NCBI GenBank assembly: GCA_025449115.1
Contig: JAHLKC010000116.1
Span: forward strand, 1 to 64,000
Length of the DNA: 64,000 nucleotides
From: Chytridium lagenaria
Taxonomy: Eukaryota > Chytridiomycota > Chytridiomycetes > Chytridiales > Chytridiaceae
Reading direction: 5' to 3'
This document shows, piece after piece, positions 24,246-36,298 of the stretch (position 1 is its first letter; the number at the start of each line of letters is the position of its first letter). The notes under the pieces are model-generated. The model had not been told where the DNA came from, searched no databases, and saw only the letters and a program-made list of their open reading frames with translations. Made by a program: the position numbers and the translations under genes.

Positions 24246-27175
24246 CTAAACAGCTTCATTCTTACTTATCACAGCGCCAGAAACAACAACAACAACGGGC
24301 AAAGAATCCCCGTTTTTCATGGTAGGGGGCCAAAGACTCTTCGGGACCATAATGGGCACGCTTCTTGGCGAAGCAGCCCACCTTTTCTTTAAAACACCCT
24401 CGTCAAAGTCCACAGTTTCTTTCATAATCGTCACCACATTCCGCAACGCCGTGAAAGACATCTTCCTGACAACTTCAATGGGATTGCCTGTTGCTTTTGA
24501 CAATGCACGTTCGTACGCCTCGATGCTGCCGGCAAAGTCAATCAAATTAACGACGCCCAGACGCTGGCACCGCATGGCCCCCGAGTCCATTCCCCGGATT
24601 CCGGTCTTCCCTTTGCTACTAATGTTCTATATGCGAAAAAAAAGGATCAGCTATAGGTTATAAAGCTTGAATCTTACCACTTGCCACCATGGTACAGCTT
24701 CCCCCATAGATGTAAGATCGCCAAGATACCAACAGCGGTAGATGGCCTCGTATACCGTTTCGCCCTCAACAATAAAAGCGTCCTTGTCGTCCCCTTTGCT
24801 GCGATGAAGACGTTGCATGTTGATTGGGGAATCCAACGCCAATGGTACAACATCAACGTCGACCTCAAACGACGCCACTGGACCGTTGATCAATCTGGCA
24901 CCATAGAAACTTTTGTAGCTCCTTCCTGCTGCCTCCGACATATTTCGTGCTGATGCGGCCGGTGGGAGAGTGGGTGGTGTTGTGATGGGGAGTTTGTGTT
25001 TGATATGTCGTAGAAGGTGAAGGACAGGGGTGGTGATGCGGGGCTGGTAAAGGGGAATGATGGTGGGCATGAGGATGATGGATGGGAGGGGAATAGCATT
25101 GTAGCTGAATCGAACTGCCGAAGGTTGCAAAGCGGGCAACTCTTGACCTTCAAGAAAAATCAGAACGAATTGCGACGACGACGCGTATGCGTCGACAAGG
25201 AACCAAAAAAAAAAAAAAAAAAAAAAGTTACCACCTGCCCAAGGGGTTCCTCATTGATTGCACCTGTAACAATTGGCAAGCTTGACGCAATCATTTGTAC
25301 AGCTGTAAACATTTCTGAGTTGACTTCTCTACTCTTTGCCAAATACTCTTCAAACATTGATTTGCATGAAGTTTGAATCAATTCCGCTACATGAGCGCTC
25401 TGAGACTCTCCAGGCATAACTTCCCTGTCGAGTCCTCCAGATGCCGAACCAAAAGGAGAGATGTTGTTGATTTTGTCCTAAGTAGTAGTAAAATCAGATG
25501 ATAAAGTTAAGTGAAGACATTGACATGTACTAAAAACTAACGAGACACTGCTTACCTTTTTCGCGGAAACGTAAGCAATTAACACATCATCAGATTCCCA
25601 ATCTCCCCACCAGCGAAGTCGATTTAGATCCCCAATGAATAAAGCGAAACTGAGCCCCACCTCGGCGGAAGCAATGGCTTGGCGGGGCTCAACGTCAACA
25701 CTCACTCCAGTGAGCCCTAGAATTTGATTCGTCCATTTTACAAAGGACTTTGCGACTGTTTTATCCGGTGGATCAAAACGAGGGAAAGCGAATATGTTGT
25801 CATCTTTCATTCGTAACGCCGGGAAAATGTAGCCTTTGGATTGAGCCCAGAAGAATAATACTTCTTGCGCGTCTAGCCAATTCTTGAGGTTCGTGTAGCA
25901 CGACAAACGCCAGATATCTCTTGTCATCGTCTAAATAGTAATACTTACCAACAGAGTTGCATTGCTTGGTGTTGCGAAAATTTGGGCCTAATCACGTAGG
26001 TTTCAGAACCTTCGTAAACGTAGACTGCATCCACACTTAGAGGCTGAAAAAAAAGAAGAACAATGTAATTAATAAAGGGGGGGAAAAAGGAAGAAGATAA
26101 AATGGTGTACAAACCTGCATTTCATCCATTGTAAGAGTAAAGAGCTCTTCAACGTGCAGCATCAAATAAAAAAGTATGGTGATCCCCGCCAACATGTATG
26201 CCTGATGATTGTTGAAGTGTAAAGTAAGATAAAGGTTGAAATAATTAAAAACATTACTTTAACGTCTGGATTTATATTTGTATCTTGCTTTAAAATGCCG
26301 TGACTCGTTCAAGGTCTTCGTAACGAGAAGCTTGTTGCATGCTTAACAACACGGCCAGATTGGTTTGTCGCACGTTTGGAGGGCCTTTTTTGCATTCAAG
26401 AACGATGGCAGCGTCACACGGGTTCCCTCGAAACACTCGTTCTTGTTTATCATTAAGGCCTTCCGTCCATCCGTTCTGGCAATTTGCTTTAACTCTATAG
26501 GGAATGGAGCATATTTCCGTTAGGAAAGGGCACAAAAGAAGAAAAGCAGGCAACCTTCATACCGAAACCACCATTTAGAAGCAGAGTAAAAAGCTTCAGC
26601 GGTTTTGTAGCTCAAGGGACCGCGAGACCCATTCCGATGATGTATAGGATCACATCGCACTGTCATATAAGCAACGACGTCTTGTGGGGATTTGTTATCA
26701 TAATAAGGCGCATTTCGTAGATGGCAGCGCGTTCACTGTTTTCATCTTTTAACCATTTCATGAAGGCATCCCACGTTGTCTGATAGGCTCCCCGTCCGGA
26801 CTCAATCAATTGTGAGTTTGACATGCGAGTTGCCTCAGCGATGATGGCTTTTTTGGTCGTGTTCACCGAAGTATTAACAGGATCCTCCGGTATTGGGGCA
26901 GGAGGTTGTTGCGTTACCAATTGTCCCCTGGACATCTGTTGTGCTCTCACCACAGCTATCTCCGCAGCAGCGTTTGGGTTCGCCTTCCTTTCCTCGATTG
27001 AAGGAGGTTGGGAAGGGAGTGAAGAGTGTGATGGGGGGTATTGAGATTGAGAGAGCGAGGTGCCATTTCTTGGTTTCTTCGCGCATGGTACGAGTGTCGA
27101 ATCTTTGCGAGGCCGTCCTCTCTTTCTGGCAGGTATTGAAGAGTTTATTGCAGCGGCTGGCAATGACGGCGTCAT
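24246..27175 (-). CDS. Tyrosine-recombinase-like (Crypton-like) protein with AT-hook
   Basis: At least seven exons. The first begins MTPSLPAAAINSSIPARKRG and holds an AT-hook (RKRGRPRKD, about 27120). YQTTWDAFMKWLKDEN and PQDVVAYMTV (about 26790-26660) resemble the SAM-like core-binding domain of tyrosine recombinases. QQASRYEDLERV (about 26330-26295) fits the box I Arg. The exon at about 25870-25560 reads GYIFPALRMKDDN, VEPRQAIASAEVG, then RLRWWGDWESDDVLIAYV, matching the H-x-x-R, G-x-W and Tyr block; the His is replaced by Val. Such enzymes move Crypton elements; related folds occur in Ndc10/CBF3. Downstream exons (EEYLAKSREVNSEMFT; YEAIYRCWYLGDLTSMGE) are unidentified. A 22-A tract (25205-25226) lies in an intron. 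No terminal repeats seen. A frame slip near 26700 is likely. It could be a transposon gene, a domesticated one, or decayed. Confidence 0.5.
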
Positions 27176-28767
27176 TGCTGGGTTGCTAAAGGATTCATGA
27201 ATCGTTGAATTTCTGAAGTGTCTTTGGACTCGTAAACCTTATTCTCACACGACGATTAGTATCGTATAAGAATCACTATAAAATTATTGGGACAAAATGT
27301 CCTTAAAATCCCTTGTAATAATTTCTTCATTCTTGCATCACCTTCCGTCTCTGAATATTCCTCTTTTTGCATTTTTTTCCACGGATTTTGGCCAACTTCG
27401 CGCCAACTCTGAACCGAAGATCCTCTCCACCACAAGGTACCTAAACCGTTTTAAGCTGAAGACGAGCACGAGGAAAAAAGTTTATTGCGAGTTCTGTATC
27501 CAGTCAATGTCACCGGGTAGTTCGGAGAGTTTCCTACCGCGCGACCCCTTCTTTGTCGATGACTGTGCTTTGATATTTTTGATCCTCCTTTGTGTAATAA
27601 AGTGCTACAATTATGTTAACGACATTGACGACGCTCAATTCCCGCTACGATCAGACCGCCTTCATGGAATATGCACCACGAATTTATCCCGACCAAGATG
27701 TTGTTGCTCAGTTCGTCACATACTTTTTACAACGCCTACCGTACGTTTGACCTTGTGGAATTTTTATTTGGAACTGGCGCCGTGGGCTTTTGATGGCATT
27801 CTGGTTATTATCATCTTATTGGCGAATGCGGATGCATTTAAATATACGTTTTGACGCATCAACTTCAACGTCAATATCTCATGCAACTGCAGCTGGGCAG
27901 AGGATCTGGAATTGATGGACCTGCTGATGGGAAGCCGGATTGTGATGACGTGGTGGAGGATTAACGTAAGGTAAAGCTCACGCGTACTCGCGTTCAAGCC
28001 TGCGCCGCGCTAATTTTCCCCTTCGTGAACGTAATTTTCATCACACTCTCTTTTGTGAGTATCGCTCCTTTTTCTGTATTTGTTTGCTGAGAAAAGTTTA
28101 CTTAACCCCAACTAACCTCAGTATCTTTTTCTTGATACTTTTTTTGTTATGTTCTTTTTCTCGATATTTGCAATTCTTACAGGTGCCTTAAACTCATTTC
28201 GACAGCCGTTTCTATTGAGTGGAGCTTAAATGTTTGATTTTACTTTAATATCTTTTCTTCAGCTATAAAATCGAATGTGAATCCCGCAACGAATACTTGG
28301 GCCGGGTTATACGGTTTTGAGAATACGTGTATATTTTACTGTTTAAATATTCTCTCCGGATATTTGAATAAAGAGACTTTTTCTGCAGACTTTTTTCACA
28401 TGGTATTTTGGTTTTTGCTTGCTGCGGTGACCACTGAAGGCTAACAGCACTGAGTTGAATTGCAGCTATTTACTTACTGGAAGTCTGTAAAATATATTGT
28501 GCTCTTGAACTTTACTCGAGACTCGAGTAAGGTCTAAACCAGAGTCATGATGGTTTTGTTTATCTCACTTTCTCCATGTGTTTTGTGATCGAGTTTGGTC
28601 CCAAACACAAGAATTCGAATTGTTGTTGATCTTGGGCATCATTGACAAGTCCATCCATCCATCACCCTTGTGCTCAACTGCACCACCTCTCTCCACGCCG
28701 CCCCGGTCCAACCTCCCCACAACCCTTCACCCACAACCAAGTCAACCATTAGTTATACATAGGCACC
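27176..28767. other. Region between divergent genes, with a possible small membrane-protein gene
   Basis: Starts with the 5' flank of the recombinase-like gene and ends with the 5' flank of SPAG16. The middle holds the weak candidate listed at 27481-28229. From 28230 to 28767 no gene is seen. Confidence 0.4.
27481..28229 (+). CDS. Possible multi-pass membrane protein, unidentified
   Basis: Hydrophobic segments occur in sequence: CALIFLILLCVIKCYNYV (about 27565-27620), FDGILVIIILLANADAF (about 27787-27837), CAALIFPFVNVIFITLSFV (about 27998-28053), and after a clean GT..AG intron (28053-28122) YLFLDTFFVMFFFSIFAILT ending at a stop near 28229. A competing frame in the middle reads YDQTAFMEYAPRIYPDQDVV. 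The pieces need at least one further intron or frame change, and I cannot name a family. Treat as a hypothesis of a small four-helix membrane protein. Confidence 0.3.
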
Positions 28768-31387
28768 ATGACCTCCGTTCTAGGTGCAACCTCCCCAGCC
28801 CTCCCCCCGATAGGCCCGAAATCACATCCAAAACAACTCCCCGAACTCCCCACAGAATCAAACTCGCTGTCCCACAACTCATCGATGATCCCGATAACAG
28901 CAGTGGACCAGCACCCACATATTATCTGGAAGGTAAACTCTCCCACTTCCCACATAGAAAACTTCTAAACTCTTTGAAGCGATTGACCATGAAGAAGACG
29001 ACTCGGACGATGATATTGATTATGCTGAGATCCCGATGGAGGAATTTGAGGATATCTCGGATTCAGATGATGATGAGACGTTGGAGAAGGCGGTGCAAAG
29101 TCTCAACGAACGAAACTTTATTGGATGTACAGTTTTTACTCACTGTTTCCCCAACCACTCACCATTTCGCTTTAGTCGTCACAGAGACAATGAAATCCGA
29201 GGAACCCACAGTCTCCATCACAAAACGACCAGAAGTCATTGATGATTATATCCGGAATTATTTGGCGAGTAAAGGGTTATTTAAATCTCTGGAAGCGTTT
29301 CAGGTATTTGACGAGGCGTGGCGATAACCTGTAAAACTTATCGGTACTTTTAGAATGAATGGTATGAGTTTCAACAAAAGGGGAAATTAAGCCCGGAAGA
29401 TGTTACAATCGTTCCAGATGTTTATCAAAAAAACCAAGAACTCGCGGACTCTCTCCAAAAACTCCGCATCGACGTGGAAAACTACAAGGAAATAGCAAGG
29501 TACCCACCCCCCTTATTCTCTTTCAATGAGTATTAATGATATATGCAGTAAAGCCCGCGCAACCTACGACAAACTCCGCAAAGAACTGATTTCCATCGCA
29601 TGCACCATAAACGCGTTGTTCAAGAAAAAAACCGCTTGATAGTGACATTAAGCGATTAAAGAAACATTACGAGGCTTACGAACCCACTTTACGACAACTT
29701 CGGAATCGTTACGAGATGCTATGAAAGAGAAGATGTTGACTAAATTGGAGAGAGATCGACTTGCTGGAAAGTTGATGGCGTTGGATGCTGTTGGAGGGAA
29801 ACAGGCGCAACCTAATAATGTAACGACGGTGCCAACTGTGGCGTCACCGCATCCACCTGTTAAAGAGGGGAAGAGGGTGGTTGAGAAGAAGGAAGGGAAG
29901 ACGGCGGTGGTGAAGAAGGGGTGTGAAGGATGCGCAGTTGCCGTTGGAGGATAGGGGAATCCGTATATTGGACGAGTCTACCTGTCGCTAAAGTGGATCG
30001 ATTGAAACAGATTCACGTTGTCAGAGGTCATGAAATGGCGATTAGCGCGTAAGCCTTATCTTAACAAATTTAGATAATTTGACTAACCGCTTGATCCCGA
30101 CTTTATTAGCATAAAATTCCCACCCCAAGAAAATGATTCTCGCGACCGTGTCTGACGACAAGACGTGGAAAATGTGGGCGTTCCCATCCGGTGAATTGAT
30201 CATGAGTGGTGGTGGACATAAAGATTGGATTGCGGATTGTGATTTCCATCCTCGTGGTGCACATCTTGCTACCGCCTCTGGGGATGGGACGGTCAAGATT
30301 TGGATTTTGGGAAAGGGTGGCGACTTTGACGTTGAGTATCATACACAGGCGTTTGGGGATGTGCGTTTCATGATACAGGGGATTTTTTGGCGAGTTGTTC
30401 GATGGATCATACGGCGAAACTTTGGGATATTACAACGTAAATATTTTTTTTATGGATAATTTCTTAAATTCTTTTTATGGATTTGTTTTATCATTTTATC
30501 ATCTCGCTTCTTTTTTTTTAATGCGATGGCCGCCACTCTTTTACATTTCTGTTGGTTTTGATATACATTTATCCATGCTTTACACCTTTGGTTTTTTCAT
30601 ATTCACTTTAATTTTTTGTAATATTCCAAAAGTTGTATACCTTTTATCATCCCCTCATTAACCAATTTCCCCCATTTTCTTCCTCCATTGATACATATCA
30701 TCCATACTACACATCTTTTCCTTTCCCACAAAATCTCTAACACCCCTCACCCTCTCAGCGGAAAATGCCGCCAAACCGCGGCCACGCCGACTCTGTCAAC
30801 CACGTCAACTTTATCCCCCACACCAACACCCTCTACACCTGTTCAGGTGACCGCACTCTATCCCTCTGACGCACGCACCGGTCTCTGCGCTCAAACCCTC
30901 ACGGCCACATGAACGCCATCAACCACGTTGTGTTCTCATCCACAGTAAGAAACACCCCACTGCGTCGTCTAACATGTAAAGGGGGAATCCGTCGCCTCTG
31001 CTGACGCGGATGGTGTCGTCAAGTTTTGGGATACTCGGAGCGTTGCGGAAATTGAGAGTTTGGAGATGGGACCGTTACCTGTGAATCGACTTTTTTTTGA
31101 TGCGAGTGGGAGTGTCCTTGCTGCGGCTGGTGGAGATGGGACGGTGAAATTGTAAACACCCCCTTCTCCCATCTTTTCCTCATGCTTTTTTTTTTTTAGG
31201 TATAATTGTAGGGATAAAACGCGATCAAGAGATCTTTCTGTGCATAGTGATGCGGTGCAGACGGTTTGTTTTGATAGGGGTTCGCAGTTTCTTGTGACGG
31301 CTGGATCAGGTATGGAATTTTTTTGGGGGATGTGGTGTTGACTTTTTTTTTTTTGGTGTAGATTGCACGTTCCGGATATTTCAGTAA
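28768..31387 (+). CDS. SPAG16: SPAG16/PF20, axonemal central-pair WD40 protein
   Basis: PF20/SPAG16 bridges the central-pair microtubules of motile flagella. The sequence gives the family signature in order: TYYLE near 28920, acidic DHEEDDSDDDIDYAEIP, the LisH-like PEVIDDYIRNYLASKGLFKS (about 29230-29290), NEWYEFQQKGKLSPEDV and VPDVYQKNQELADSL, then FHRMHHKRVVQEKNRL (about 29589-29635), KHYEAYEPTLRQLRNRYEM and MKEKMLTKLERDRLA. WD repeats follow: LATVSDDKTWKMWAFPSGEL (30133), HKDWIADCDFHPRGAHLATA, DARTGLCAQTL (30870), SDAVQTVCFDRGSQFLVTAG, ending DCTFRIFQ at 31387. Two single-base deletions break the frame near 29640 and 29719, and WD repeats around 30340-30960 are disrupted. The exact start is unsure: 28768 is the first plausible Met but a frame change or intron is needed to reach TYYLE. 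Confidence 0.9.
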
Positions 31388-32168
31388 TGGTGCGTCGCGA
31401 GGTGTGCATTTGGATTGAACTGGTTTTTTTTTGTAAATTTATGAAAAATAGATGTGCTTTTCTTTGGGGGTTTGAGTATGCCGACTGTTTATTTAAGTGA
31501 TTTGAGTTGGAGGATATGTGAGGATAGTTATTGTGGGGTGTTTGAGTATGCGGTGGTTATGCGGTGGTGGGTAATTTCCATAAGAGGTGGGATGTTGGGA
31601 TATGTGGATGGATTTGACGTTTCCAAAGAATACACACACGCCGTTAAAAAGAAAAGCTTTTCAACGACTTAAAAAAGGCTTTACCGTCCAAAAGCCACAG
31701 GACATGTAAATAAAACCCCCACCCCGTTCCATTTTTTTTCAGGGCCTCAGCAAATCCTGGGAACGTTCCAAATTCCGTGTTTTCATGGAGCGTCATCCAA
31801 GGAGAAAAAAAAATTGCTGAAAATTTACAGCTTGTGAATCTTTCAAAGGGCGGTCGTTTGTTTCCTCCTTTCCCCTCGTATCGTTCATACAAACGAGTTT
31901 GCTGTAGACGCTTGCCTGGGAGTCTTTTGGATACCTCATTGATTTTGGTGCGTTGGTGTATGAGGATATGGAGGGGGGGTGGCTGATGGCCATGTTGCGT
32001 TTGATTCCATCCAATGCTACCCCCCACCCCCCGCGTATGTGGTAACGATGACACAAACTAACGCTTTCCGTCTTTTTTCTTCATTCCATTCGTCATGCTT
32101 GGTTGGATCGGCTTTTTTCGTTGTATGGGATCTACCGCCCGCGTTTGTGAACAGTAAAGAGAGAAGAG
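31388..32168. other. Intergenic stretch between SPAG16 and PP2A
   Basis: G/T-rich sequence with no recognisable gene; open frames on both strands lack motifs. Holds the SPAG16 3' end and PP2A promoter. Confidence 0.5.
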
Positions 32169-34082
<1,914 letters not shown>

Positions 34083-34820
34083 ATATGGCGATGGATGGGT
34101 GGATTATATTTTTTTTTTTGTTTTCTTTTCTGGGTTTTTTTGCTGATTGTCTTGTCTTGTTTTTTTTGAGAGTTTGGATGGAAGGATGGATGGTGGTTTT
34201 TCGACCCTCCCTTTTACCCATCTTCTTTTATGTTTGTTTTTTTTGTTTTTCCTCATTGTTATGTGTAAAGGAGAAGTAAAAGAGAATTGTCGGTGTTTTT
34301 TGTTTTTTCCTTTTTTAAAAAAAGAAACACGGATGTTGGTCTTTTTGTTGTTGTTGTTGTGGGTGGAAGGCGTTTTTGTTTATGATTTTTGGTTTCTTTT
34401 TCTTTTTCTTTTTCATTTTAAAATGGTAGGAGTTGTTGTCGAAAAGTCTTTTTTCCTGTATACTTTTTGAATACAAACAAGGATTTGACGAGGGTTGTTT
34501 AAGAGGTGGTGTGATATTGGGTGTGATGTGTGGTGGGAGAGTAGGGTAGGAGAGAGAGTAGTAGGATTTAGTAGTAATTGATTTCTCATTTTTCCAATTG
34601 AATGATGGTTGACAATTTAGTTTGAATATTTATTGGAATTATAGATTTATTATCTTTTTCATTCATTACTCAAGGCATCCATCCATTCATCCATTCCTAT
34701 CATCGACACACTGGTGTTCATTCCATTCCATTAATATAACCAAACAATAAAAGAATGGTAAAATTCCTTTGAAATGATGAAAAAGAAAAGAGTAGTCTTA
34801 TATTAAAAAAACAAATTTCA
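34083..34820. other. PP2A 3' flank
   Basis: Very T-rich and G/T-rich sequence with no gene. An ATG followed directly by GTAAAA at about 34754 could be a first exon of the mL54 gene, but I cannot prove it. Confidence 0.4.
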
Positions 34821-35076
34821 AAAGACAGGAGCAGCAACAGCAGCAGCAGCGGTACGGATAGCATCTCGATGCAAGGAAGGCACGATCATGAAAGGGTTGA
34901 ATGTGTTTGCGGGAAAGGGGGAGGTAGTGGCCAAGAGTGATGCATGGTATCCCGAGTGGTTGTGGGGGTTGTTGGAGAAGAGGGGTGAGAAGGTGGAGGA
35001 AGGGTTGAGGCCAGAGTATGTGAGGTTGTTGAATCGGAGAAAGATGGAGAAGGTTGTGATGGAGAGGAGAAAGTAG
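34821..35076 (+). CDS. MRPL37: Mitochondrial ribosomal protein mL54
   Basis: Large-subunit mitoribosomal protein. The frame reads CKEGTIMKGLNVFAGKGEVV, then the family signature WYPEWLWGLLEKRG, and ends RPEYVRLLNRRKMEKVVMER with a stop at 35076. In the family a conserved Cys-x-x-Gly-T segment precedes the G-L-N, and here it lies upstream of the first in-frame Met (34888), so translation should start further up. An in-frame TAA lies near 34806 and an acceptor-like agacag ends at about 34827, so a short first exon supplying Met and the targeting peptide probably lies upstream. About 83 residues are visible. The listed 5' boundary is the start of this frame after the acceptor, not a start codon. 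Confidence 0.78.
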
Positions 35077-36075
35077 ATGTGGATGTGTGGATGTGTGGGG
35101 AAGTGTTTTGGGGTGAAGGAGGTGTGTGTGTGTGGATGTGTGGATGAAGGAGGTGTGTGTGTGTGTGGGTTGATAGGAGAGAGAAAGTAAAGGATGGACA
35201 TGAAATGAAATATTATAGTGCGATATATGGGATGTAGTAAGAGATGGATGATATGAAATATATATATTGGAATTGAATTGAAAAAAAAGAGAGAGAGAGA
35301 GAAGAGGGAGTGGAGTGGAGTGGAGTGTAGTGTGTGTTTGTTGTATGAAATATGAAATATGAATATGAATATATATCTAATCTATAGGTATTCATGAATT
35401 GAATGAATTGAATGACTATATAGTACATATGTACATTTGAATGATATTGTAGCAAGTCAATGATATATATACATATAAACTAGTTTATTGTAAATATGTA
35501 ATAAATGTAAACACAATTCAAGTATTTATTACTATAATAGATTACTACACTTGATTATGTACAAGAGTTGTTTGAATATTGGATTGTTATTGTATTATAT
35601 TATTGTTACATACTATGAGATGTACATAGATATACTATTCAATCTATATGTATGTACTATATATGACTTACTTTTTACTCATACTACTCATCTGTGTACA
35701 ATCAAACATATACTATTTGTACTGTATGCACTCAATTACTAATAAATATATAGATACTATATACATATGTACATTTATATAAATACTTGAGTATAAATAT
35801 ATTCTTCATTCTTCTATTTATTCTTCTATTCATTCATTCATAATATATTTATATGTACATACGTGTTCATTAATACATGTTGAAATGTTCATCATCCCCT
35901 CCAATAAGAACATGAGCGCGCTTTGAGATCGTTCATTTCAATATTTAAATTATTAGTAAATTTATTATTATTATTATTAATAAATATTAATATAGGTTTG
36001 CCCCCTTCAACCCACTACTACTAAAATACTCACTACAACTTTCATTCATTTATTCGTTTTTTCAAATTTATATTA
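35077..36075. other. AT-rich intergenic kilobase with simple repeats
   Basis: Contains GT and GTGTGGAT runs (35095-35165), a GA run (35288-35305), a tggag run, tata-rich stretches and an ATT/TTA run near 35950-35990. No coding signal. Presumably the Lon promoter lies near its right end. Confidence 0.6.
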
Positions 36076-36264
36076 ATGATGATGATAATGCGGCTGTCGT
36101 CATCACCATCACTACAACTAGCCATGACCATGGCATCTGCATCATCATCATCATCATCATCATTATCCACAAGAGGTGCCACGCGTTGCATGCATCACCT
36201 TTATCATCATCGCCACTTTACTACTCCATCTCTATCACTCTCATCACCATCACCATCCACCACG

Positions 36265-36298
<34 letters not shown>

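Noticed and set aside
34083..34480. Hydrophobic open frames after PP2A
   Set aside because: They are translations of T tracts (poly-Phe/Leu/Val) in the 3' flank, not membrane proteins.
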